Shown here one piece after another: positions 31,700-36,153 of a stretch of 36,153 nt of DNA. Every line of letters begins with the position of its first letter. Position 1 is the first letter of the stretch. Source of the stretch: an uncultured Luminiphilus sp. GTDB lineage: Bacteria > Pseudomonadota > Gammaproteobacteria > Pseudomonadales > Halieaceae. Under the pieces are notes generated by a model that did no database searches, was not told the origin of the DNA, and was given only the letters and a program-made list of their open reading frames with translations. The stretch covers positions 1 through 36,153 of the forward strand of contig CALKMV010000049.1 of NCBI GenBank assembly GCA_938091485.1. The letters run 5' to 3'. Position numbers and translations under genes: made by a program.

Positions 31700-32407
31700 T
31701 CAGCTGGCGGTATAGATCACTTGGCAGTGCTCGAAATTATCGGTCACGATCTCGTCAACCAGCGTCATCGCCTCAGTCCAAATGCTGAACCAGGGGGCGC
31801 CTGAGAACGCCTCGTCAATCACCTTACCGGACTCACCATAGGTGGGGCTGACCGCTCGCAGATGGATGGTCTCATGCGCACCGCCACCCAGCGGCTGGAA
31901 AACGCCGACATTCATCTTATGACCCGCTCCGCGCAGCGCAGCTTCCAACTCCGTCATTTTTGCGACGAAGGGCACCACATTCTTCGGCGCAATATTCAAG
32001 CGCCACAGACGCTCGGAGCCGGGCTCAAGATCGAAAGGCTTCAACGGCTTGAATACGACGTTGTATTTCACCTCACGCATCGCCGCCATCTCGGCAGGCG
32101 CTTTCATTGGATCGTAGGCGTCAGTTGAGGCCATCGCCTGCTCTATTGAATCAAAGGCATTCCAGACAAACATCTGCCCCGCATAGTCCGCACCGGTTTT
32201 GGTCACACACACACCCGCCACTGAAGAGCCCAAGGCTTCAAAAGGCGCACTGTTGCCCTTCATCATGGCGATGTAGGCATCGGGATCCTTGGCCTGAACC
32301 ATCAGCGCAACGAATGCGCCGTCACCGACAGCAGGTGCCCCACCATGATCATCTGCGAACGCAATAACAGACGTGAAAAAAGACAAGATAAACGCGGCGT
32401 GCTTCAT
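31700..32407 (-). CDS. Exported protein of unknown function
   Basis: The 235-residue product has a signal peptide (MKHAAFILSFFTSVIAFA, cleavage before DDHGG). GGAAT precedes the ATG at suitable spacing. Two halves look similar in plan: AFVALMVQAKDPDAYIAMMKG...QMFVWNAFDSIEQAMAST and LWRLNIAPKNVVPFVAKMTE...TIHLRAVSPTYGESGKVIDE. Each resembles a dimeric alpha/beta-barrel (ABM-like) unit. The call of a duplicated fold is inference. I do not recognise a named family. It is convergent with the CsgG-like gene and tRNA. Confidence 0.75.
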   Translation of the reverse strand: MKHAAFILSFFTSVIAFADDHGGAPAVGDGAFVALMVQAKDPDAYIAMMKGNSAPFEALGSSVAGVCVTKTGADYAGQMFVWNAFDSIEQAMASTDAYDPMKAPAEMAAMREVKYNVVFKPLKPFDLEPGSERLWRLNIAPKNVVPFVAKMTELEAALRGAGHKMNVGVFQPLGGGAHETIHLRAVSPTYGESGKVIDEAFSGAPWFSIWTEAMTLVDEIVTDNFEHCQVIYTAS

Positions 32408-32633
32408 TTTTTTATTCCTTTTTGTTTTGTCCTAAGGTCAGCATAGGGAACACAAAGCAGAATGTGAATGATGCCTAGCGTTGCAAAAACGGAGTGTTTA
32501 ACCGCGAAAACGCATCGCCTGCACCAGAGGGCTTTTTAAAGTGATCAGCCCCGGACGCTTCGCGGACAAACGTGCTACCCCCGCTCAAGCAGTGAAATAA
32601 TGGCGTAACCCCATTGCTTGGATGAACGAGTAT

Positions 32634-32955
32634 ATGCCCGAGGGCGCTGAAATACGGCGCGCCGCCGATAAAATCGAGTCGGTACTGAAGAACAAGACAA
32701 TCGAAAAGGTTGAGTTCAGACTCAAGCCGCTGAATAAAGTACGGGAAACCACTGGCGGGCACCAAAGTGCTTTCGCTGGAGACCCGTGGCCAGGCTTTAT
32801 TGACCCACTGCGATTCCGGCACCACGATTTACTCACACAATCAGCTCTACGGTGTGTGGCGGATTGTGAAATGAGACAAACTCCCCAAGACCAATCGTCA
32901 GCTGCGGCTCGCCTTACATTAGCTGCAGCAATCGAGGCGCTAGTAGTCATCGCTG
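32634..32955 (+). pseudogene. nei: Endonuclease VIII (nei) remnant: frameshifted, with stop codons and truncated
   Basis: The start MPEGAEIRRAADKIESVL matches Nei, whose Pro2 is the catalytic amine after Met removal. After about residue 37 the match moves to the +1 frame ([13 protein letters not shown], then [14 protein letters not shown]), which ends in TGA. Beyond it the same frame reads NRQLRLALH then TAG, and frame 0 then gives AAAIEAL, resembling the SASDIE block. The middle and C-terminal H2TH and zinc-finger parts are absent. The Lys of RGKALLTHF is Gln here. The track ORF 32622..33020 is an artefact of this wreck. Confidence 0.85.
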
Positions 32956-32974
32956 AAGCCCCGAGCCACACCTC

Positions 32975-32983
32975 TGATATGAT
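32975..32983 (+). promoter_or_regulatory. Extended -10 motif upstream of the NTF2-like gene (copy 1)
   Basis: TGATATGAT (extended TGnTATAAT-like) lies 33 nt before the ATG at 33017. The following ATCGATCGAGAG resembles the leader of the three downstream copies. No good -35 is visible, which an extended -10 may not need. This copy starts just after the nei remnant. Confidence 0.55.
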
Positions 32984-33016
32984 CGATCGAGAGCAAATCG
33001 ACTCAGAGGGGCAACG

Positions 33017-33358
33017 ATGATGAAGGCGCTTTCACCGATTGGCGAGGCCATCCGGCATTACAAACTGAATGCGAGCGGTGGTTACGAGGAGTGGTCAAAG
33101 GTTGCGCGCGCACCAGACTACCGGATGCATGTGCCGGCCATGGGTTTTGACGTAACGGGCCATGACGAGGTGAGAGACGTCATCTTTGGGTGGCTAACCG
33201 ATATTGGTGCGGAACAAGAGCTCGTAGATATCGTCGAGTTTGGCGCCTCCGTGACCTGCTATCTGCATATCAAGGATAAAGAAGGGGTGGTGCTCGATAT
33301 TGTCGAAGTGTTCCAGATCGATGAAGAAGGAAGAGTGGCTGAAATCTGGGCGCTGTAG
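33017..33358 (+). CDS. NTF2/SnoaL-like small protein
   Basis: The 113-residue product starts at an ATG (a second ATG follows) after GAGGGGCAACG. Its pattern is that of the NTF2/SnoaL cone fold: an N-terminal helix with a Tyr/Trp-rich end (GGYEEWSKVARAPDYRMHVP), GHDEVRDVIFGWLTDIG, then the strands VDIVEFGASVTCYLHIKDK and VVLDIVEVFQIDEEGRVAEIWAL. SnoaL-like proteins are cyclases, isomerases or binding proteins; the role here is unknown. It is the first gene of the small-gene array and has its own extended -10 motif. Confidence 0.72.
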   Translation: MMKALSPIGEAIRHYKLNASGGYEEWSKVARAPDYRMHVPAMGFDVTGHDEVRDVIFGWLTDIGAEQELVDIVEFGASVTCYLHIKDKEGVVLDIVEVFQIDEEGRVAEIWAL

Positions 33359-33379
33359 ACATCATGGGCCCAACGGCCC

Positions 33380-33415
33380 TGATATGGTCGGTCAGGTCTG
33401 AGATTCCAAAAGGTC
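33380..33415 (+). repeat. Leader/promoter repeat, copy 2 (upstream of the first membrane pair)
   Basis: TGATATGGTCGGTCAGGTC followed by TGAGATTCC and GGTCGGA matches the leaders at 33832 and 34180. The -10-like hexamer is slightly degraded (TATGGT). It lies 32 nt before the ATG at 33420. Confidence 0.75.
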
Positions 33416-33419
33416 GGAA

Positions 33420-33611
33420 ATGATGGGAACACTGCTTACAAAGTACGGGGATGTTTTCACCATGGTCATGATGGCCGGGGTGCTATGGCTAATGTATTTG
33501 CAAGATGGTGATTGGATCGCGGCTCTGTTAGCTGCGCTGATGGCTTTCGTTGCCCTGTTGAGGATCTATTTTCAGTTCTTTCACAAGCCGAAAGAGGCCG
33601 GAGATGAATGA
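33420..33611 (+). CDS. Small two-TM membrane protein A of an overlapping pair (first copy)
   Basis: The 63-residue product starts at ATG-ATG 3' to the leader repeat. Two hydrophobic helices are visible (FTMVMMAGVLWLMYL and WIAALLAALMAFVALL), then a charged tail FQFFHKPKEAGDE. It is a paralogue of the protein at 35133: both end in a YF-x-x-FHK segment followed by an acidic tail. Its TGA overlaps the next ATG by 4 nt, so the pair is translationally coupled. No family recognised. Confidence 0.72.
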   Translation: MMGTLLTKYGDVFTMVMMAGVLWLMYLQDGDWIAALLAALMAFVALLRIYFQFFHKPKEAGDE

Positions 33612-33817
33612 TGAGTGAGATTTGGCAATTCATTAAGAAGTACGAGTTCTGGGTTCTGATGCTTCTGGTACTTGGGATGTATGTCGGCGAACAGCAGTTG
33701 GCCTCGAGGTGGCTGGGAGAGCTAGCCTTTGTTGTCTTTCTGATCGCCATTACTCGGCTGGCGATGCATCCGATGTGGAAGAAGGAAAAAAAGGCTGAGG
33801 AAGAAGCGACTGATTGA
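33608..33817 (+). CDS. Small two-TM membrane protein B of an overlapping pair (first copy)
   Basis: The 69-residue product starts at an ATG within the end of gene A. The motifs SEIWQFIKKYEFWVLM and ITRLAMHPMWKKEKK flank a variable middle of two hydrophobic helices. The tail AEEEATD is encoded by the 3' repeat that is also present after the next gene. It is a clear paralogue of the product at 35330 (IWQxIxKYEFWVLM and TTRLAMHPMWKK conserved). Function unknown. Confidence 0.75.
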   Translation: MMSEIWQFIKKYEFWVLMLLVLGMYVGEQQLASRWLGELAFVVFLIAITRLAMHPMWKKEKKAEEEATD

Positions 33818-33870
33818 TTGGGTTCCAGTCTTGATATGATCGGTCAGGTCTGAGATTTCAGAGGCTCGGA
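33792..33870 (+). repeat. 79-bp gene-end/leader repeat, copy 1 (between genes B and C)
   Basis: This segment and 34140-34217 are the same element in direct orientation, 348 bp apart and nearly gapless. The 5' part encodes the tail AEEEATD and the stop of gene B. The middle holds CTGATTGAT and ATCGGTCAG, arms of an imperfect inverted repeat. The 3' part contains TGATATGATCGGTCAGG, 35 nt before the gene C ATG, as an extended -10 motif. Confidence 0.88.
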
Positions 33871-33874
33871 GAAG

Positions 33875-34165
33875 ATGGCGCGCCCCCTTACAAAACTCGC
33901 GTGGCTAATTGTCGGTGGGACAATCGCGCTCGCCACAATCTGGGCTTTCAATAATGCTGAATCCGACGTTCAACTGGCTTGCAGTCAAGCCGACAGCCGC
34001 CCCAGAACCTATGAATGCGTAGACGCACAAACCGGCGAGGTTGTATTGCTAACTTGCAGCTCTGTCTCCAGTGGGAAGCCCTCAATTGGTCTGCCGAAAA
34101 AAATGAACCTGAGAGCCATACCACCCAATTGCTCAGAACAGGCCGAGGAAGAAGCGACTGATTGA
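33875..34165 (+). CDS. Small one-TM protein with periplasmic Cys-containing domain
   Basis: The 96-residue product starts at an ATG in the array leader. An N-terminal hydrophobic helix or signal anchor (LAWLIVGGTIALATIWAF) is followed by a domain with four Cys (ACSQ, YECVDA, LTCSS, NCSEQ), probably two disulfides outside the cytoplasm. Its tail AEEEATD is identical to that of the unrelated gene B, because the 3' repeat runs into the coding sequence. No family recognised. Confidence 0.65.
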   Translation: MARPLTKLAWLIVGGTIALATIWAFNNAESDVQLACSQADSRPRTYECVDAQTGEVVLLTCSSVSSGKPSIGLPKKMNLRAIPPNCSEQAEEEATD

Positions 34166-34217
34166 TTGAGCTCTTGTCTTGATATGATCGGTCAGGAATG
34201 AGATTTTAGAAGTAGCG
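34140..34217 (+). repeat. Gene-end/leader repeat, copy 2 (between genes C and D)
   Basis: It matches 33792-33870, with mismatches mainly around 34170 and in the last 20 bases. The extended -10 TGATATGAT is intact at 34180-34188. The former start position is now ATGATCTAA at 34220, a two-codon mini-ORF, and gene D starts 10 nt further on. Confidence 0.88.
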
Positions 34218-34229
34218 GAATGATCTAAC

Positions 34230-34502
34230 GTGGATCTCATAAAACTTTGGATGGCTAACGTGAAGTGGGCCACTCCGCTTCAAAGAATCACAACGACATT
34301 ATCGTTGGCTGCCGCGGTATTTTTCGGCAGTCTCGCATTCTGGCCAGAGCAGATGGGGAAAATATTGTGGCCAGTTCTGCAGCCTATCTATTATCCCGAA
34401 GAATCCGAATTGGACTGCGATGCACAAAAGGCATCTGACGTTGGTTGCCCTGATGTGGACATCGAAGTTCAAGAGATTGAGCCTCCAATAAACAAAGAGT
34501 GA
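34230..34502 (+). CDS. Small one-TM protein of unknown function
   Basis: The 90-residue product starts at a GTG 42 nt after the array leader's -10 motif. A basic N-terminus (LIKLWMANVKWATPLQRI) is followed by one hydrophobic helix (TLSLAAAVFFGSLAFW) and an acidic C-terminal half with two Cys (LDCDAQK and VGCPDVD). No family recognised. A weak terminator follows 29 nt downstream. The real start is uncertain because the ribosome site is poor. Confidence 0.55.
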   Translation: MDLIKLWMANVKWATPLQRITTTLSLAAAVFFGSLAFWPEQMGKILWPVLQPIYYPEESELDCDAQKASDVGCPDVDIEVQEIEPPINKE

Positions 34503-34509
34503 CCCGAAC

Positions 34510-34527
34510 GGGTTCTTATAACGCCGA
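34510..34527 (+). repeat. Short gene-end repeat shared with 35542-35559
   Basis: GGGTTCTTATAACGCCGA here and GGGTTCCCATAACGCCGA at 35542-35559 differ at two bases over 18. They follow the stop of gene D and of the second gene-B copy respectively, so they mark equivalent 3' boundaries in the array. Confidence 0.7.
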
Positions 34528-34530
34528 CAG

Positions 34531-34553
34531 AAGCCTCCGCCCTAGGGGCTTTT
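34531..34553 (+). terminator. Weak intrinsic terminator after gene D
   Basis: AAGCCTC and GGGGCTT form a 7-bp stem (one T-G wobble) with a 7-nt loop, ending in TTTT. It separates gene D from the DUF805 gene. Confidence 0.55.
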
Positions 34554-34590
34554 GCATTCCTGAGATGCCCGAAATGTCCGGATTTATTTG

Positions 34591-34620
34591 TCGACAGAAT
34601 TTTGATTAATTCTCTGTCGA
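34591..34620 (+). promoter_or_regulatory. Inverted repeat just upstream of the DUF805 gene
   Basis: TCGACAGA and TCTGTCGA (8-bp arms) flank a 14-nt AT-rich spacer that continues the pairing through ATT/AAT. It ends 2 nt before the AGGGG ribosome site of the DUF805 gene. It could be an operator or an mRNA hairpin limiting translation. Confidence 0.45.
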
Positions 34621-34636
34621 TGAGGGGCAGCTTGGA

Positions 34637-35083
34637 GTGGCACAGGTGAAGGAATTTTTTATTGTATTCAAGCGGTGGAGAGACTTTTCCGGACGTTCTT
34701 CTCGCAGGGAGTACTGGATGTTCTCGCTAGTATCGATGATCATGGGCTTTTTTATGCCCATGCTGGATGCTTTCATTATCGGTTTCGTGGAGGGTGTTAG
34801 AGAAGGCATGGGGCTTGCGGAGCATATTACCCCCAGCACGACGTCGCCGGCACAGCTTTTGACGCTTACTAATGCCTACTTGCTGGTGACGCTCATCCCG
34901 AGCATAAGCGTCGGCGTCCGTCGCTTACACGACATTGATAAGAGTGGCTGGTGGTTTCTTATTACCCTAACCGTTATCGGGATTTTGCTCATTATCTACT
35001 GGGCGTGTGTGGTCGGTGACGAGGATGACAACCAATACGGGCCTCCGGTGTTACCAGACTTGGGGTCGTCAAATGCAGAGTAG
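34637..35083 (+). CDS. DUF805 inner-membrane protein
   Basis: The 148-residue product has the DUF805 pattern: KRWRDFSGRSSRREYWMFSLVS, then PSISVGVRRLHDIDKSGWWFLI, four hydrophobic segments and the ending DNQYGPP. The start is a GTG at 34637; a GTG at 34646 after TTGGAG is also possible. DUF805 (YhaH/YhaI type) has no firm function. It separates the two copies of the small overlapping pair. Confidence 0.88.
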   Translation: MAQVKEFFIVFKRWRDFSGRSSRREYWMFSLVSMIMGFFMPMLDAFIIGFVEGVREGMGLAEHITPSTTSPAQLLTLTNAYLLVTLIPSISVGVRRLHDIDKSGWWFLITLTVIGILLIIYWACVVGDEDDNQYGPPVLPDLGSSNAE

Positions 35084-35132
35084 CCAGTCGGGTCGTTTGG
35101 ATGGGTAACCCCAGATTCCTGCCTTGGAGGAA

Positions 35133-35333
35133 ATGGTGAAGGTTTCCTCTAGGGTGCTTGAGCACCATGGGTTCGTTATTGCACTGATGGCGTTTGCTTA
35201 CATGGCGTACTCGGATTATTCGAGAGATGGTGACCTAGTAAATCTGGCCTTCTCCGTGGTGCTAGCGGTGCTTGCCATCCTTGCCACCTACTTTTACTCC
35301 TTCCATAAAGGGAAAGAGGACGAAGACAAATGA
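35133..35333 (+). CDS. Small two-TM membrane protein A of an overlapping pair (second copy)
   Basis: I start at the ATG at 35133; the GTG at 35136 is better spaced from GGAGG, and the track's TTG at 35124 is less likely. The 66-residue product has two hydrophobic helices and the tail YFYSFHKGKEDEDK, like the first copy. It overlaps the next gene by 4 nt in the same way as 33420/33608. The leader shares only the short CAGATTCC with the other copies. Confidence 0.7.
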   Translation: MVKVSSRVLEHHGFVIALMAFAYMAYSDYSRDGDLVNLAFSVVLAVLAILATYFYSFHKGKEDEDK

Positions 35334-35524
35334 TGAGCGCGATTTGGCAATCCATTGTGAAGTACGAGTTTTGGGTTCTGATGACCATTTGCGTCGGACT
35401 TTTCATCGCCGAGAGAGTCACAGAGGACGCCACATTCGCGAGCATCGCTACCTTGATTTTCATAGTCGCCACTACTCGGCTGGCCATGCATCCGATGTGG
35501 AAGAAGGACGAGCAGGGCGAGTAA
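35330..35524 (+). CDS. Small two-TM membrane protein B of an overlapping pair (second copy, tail lost to a nonsense change)
   Basis: The 64-residue product is a paralogue of 33608: SAIWQSIVKYEFWVLM and TTRLAMHPMWKK are conserved and the middle helices have diverged. The sequence after the TAA stop reads GAA GCG ACT GAT TGA in the same frame, that is, EATD. The first copy has GAG GAA where this one has GAG TAA, so one G-to-T change removed the tail. Confidence 0.75.
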   Translation: MMSAIWQSIVKYEFWVLMTICVGLFIAERVTEDATFASIATLIFIVATTRLAMHPMWKKDEQGE

Positions 35525-35548
35525 GAAGCGACTGATTGATTGGGTTCC
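35523..35548 (+). repeat. Gene-end repeat, third copy
   Basis: These 26 bases are identical to 33801-33826, the 5' core of the 79-bp gene-end repeat (GACTGATTGATTGGGTTCC is the 3' part). Here they follow the stop of the second gene-B copy. The leader part of the repeat is missing, so no further gene of the array starts here. Confidence 0.9.
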
Positions 35549-35859
35549 CATAACGCCGAAAGGGAAACGTGCCTGAATGAGAGAAGCCCAGATTCTTCCT
35601 CTAGTAAGTGGGGGTGGCACTTCCCGCAAATGAACAGGCCCGACCCCCTCCCCGGGGGTGGGTGTTTCCTCAGGTGTGGGGGTATGGCATTAGATAGAGG
35701 GCTGATTGCGCTGTGCTTCCAGCATGGAGAATCAGGGTAGAAAATAAAAGAAAACAAAATCAGTGAGTTAGTGATTTTAGGCAAAAGCGGCGGCGCTCAA
35801 GTGTAGGGCAAAATGTTGACCATACACCTCTAATAATCAGTGTATAAAACGATTAGCGG

Positions 35860-35877
35860 ATTCCGTCCGCTCCGCCA
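35860..35877 (+). other. tRNA-Ser 3'-end-like fragment, possible attachment site
   Basis: ATTCCGTCCGCTCCGCCA fits the last 18 nt of a tRNA: end of the T-loop, T-stem 3' strand TCCGT, acceptor 3' strand CCGCTCC, discriminator G and CCA. A G discriminator suits tRNA-Ser. The expected 5' half (GGAGCGG and the rest) is not upstream, so it is a fragment. A terminator follows directly. Confidence 0.45.
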
Positions 35878-35884
35878 TTTTCCT

Positions 35885-35921
35885 AAAGGCCGCACAAATG
35901 CTTGTTTGCGGCCTTTGTTTT
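35885..35921 (+). terminator. Rho-independent terminator after the tRNA-like fragment
   Basis: AAAGGCCGCA and TGCGGCCTTT form a perfect 10-bp stem with a 12-nt loop, followed by GTTTT. It may be the terminator of a displaced tRNA gene. Confidence 0.85.
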
Positions 35922-36153
35922 ACGATAAATCAGCTTTTTTTACGGCAGTTCATTGCGACATTTTCCCGTTGAGAAGGGCGCTACAGAGTGGAGTGTATTG
36001 CGAGGGTCGGGGCCCCCCAAAGTCTCACGCTGCTAACAGTGTTACTGCTGCCATACATCAGAACCCAATGTAAAAAAAGCAACTATCGCCTGCAGTAGAT
36101 ACAAGCGATGGCAAAGTAGTGCTTTAGGCGCGCACCAATGTGAACGCTCCAAT

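Larger units (their letters stand above)
35560..36153. other. Gene-poor tail of the window
   Basis: No supportable gene. A GC-rich hairpin (ACCCCC-TCCCC-GGGGGT) lies at 35643-35659. An A-rich stretch follows around 35730-35760, then the tRNA-like fragment and terminator listed separately. TAACAGTGTTA at 36034-36044 is a short palindrome. ORFs here (35540, 35840) have no protein-like features. Confidence 0.5.

Noticed and set aside
32622-33020. 132-residue ORF as a real gene
   Set aside because: Its N-terminus is Nei, but after about 40 residues the Nei match continues in the +1 frame. The rest of this ORF is out-of-frame sequence running through the nei remnant and the array promoter.
33420-33817. 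Holin or toxin-antitoxin pair
   Set aside because: Small overlapping two-TM proteins with charged tails could suggest it, but there is no family motif or DNA-binding antitoxin to support the call.
33792-34217. Integron attC sites at the small-gene boundaries
   Set aside because: I do not find GTTRRRY and RYYYAAC at the ends of the repeats. The repeats carry coding tail and promoter instead. A covariance-model search would be decisive.
35840-36073. 77-residue ORF at the end of the window
   Set aside because: It runs across the tRNA-like fragment and terminator, has no ribosome site and a composition not typical of a protein.

Overview
The window looks like chromosomal DNA of a marine gammaproteobacterium. 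The conserved block accA-tilS-pyrG-kdsA-eno-ftsB-ispD-ispF-pcm-nlpD, followed by fdxA and mutS, is typical of Gammaproteobacteria. The small DUF3012 lipoprotein, the Spinster-like MFS carrier and the mixed ATG/GTG/TTG starts would fit the Halieaceae (OM60/NOR5) or a close relative; that family-level placement is inference.

Layout. (1) 1-8.9 kb: the 3' end of a YSC84/SYLF-type lipid-binding protein gene with its terminator, a saccharopine-dehydrogenase-like reductase (-), a two-gene RND efflux operon (+), a POT-family peptide transporter (-) and dusC (-). (2) 9.1-19.1 kb: a dense + strand housekeeping block covering fatty acid synthesis (accA), tRNA lysidine (tilS), CTP (pyrG), KDO (kdsA), glycolysis (eno), division (ftsB), isoprenoids (ispD, ispF), protein repair (pcm), a DUF368/PopT-type undecaprenyl-phosphate translocase and the envelope lipoprotein nlpD. 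Many of these genes overlap by 1-8 nt. truD and surE are not between ispF and pcm, and rpoS is not after nlpD. (3) 19.2-22.6 kb (-): fdxA, mutS and a DUF3012 lipoprotein. (4) 22.8-28.0 kb: a small secreted protein (+), then a co-directional minus-strand group read MFS -> alcohol dehydrogenase -> exported alpha/beta hydrolase-like protein -> exported VOC protein -> small membrane protein, closed by a strong terminator. (5) 28.0-31.6 kb (+): moaC-moaD-moaE-NUDIX, a BCP-type peroxiredoxin, a CsgG-like/SH3 exported protein and tRNA-Gly(CCC). (6) 31.7-32.4 kb (-): an exported protein of unknown function.

(7) 32.6-35.6 kb is the accessory part and the most interesting region. A broken nei (endonuclease VIII) remnant stops where an array of small genes starts. 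Four of these transcription units (an NTF2-like protein, a two-gene membrane pair, a one-TM Cys-containing protein and another one-TM protein) follow copies of the same leader with an extended -10 motif (TGATATGAT) 32-42 nt before the start codon. Their 3' ends also share repeats, one of which encodes an identical C-terminal tail (EEEATD) in two otherwise unrelated proteins. The overlapping membrane-protein pair occurs twice, on either side of a DUF805 gene. The second copy has lost the tail through a single-base nonsense change.

(8) 35.56-36.15 kb has no supportable gene. It holds an 18-nt sequence resembling a tRNA-Ser 3' end followed by a good terminator, which may be an attachment-site scar bounding the small-gene array.
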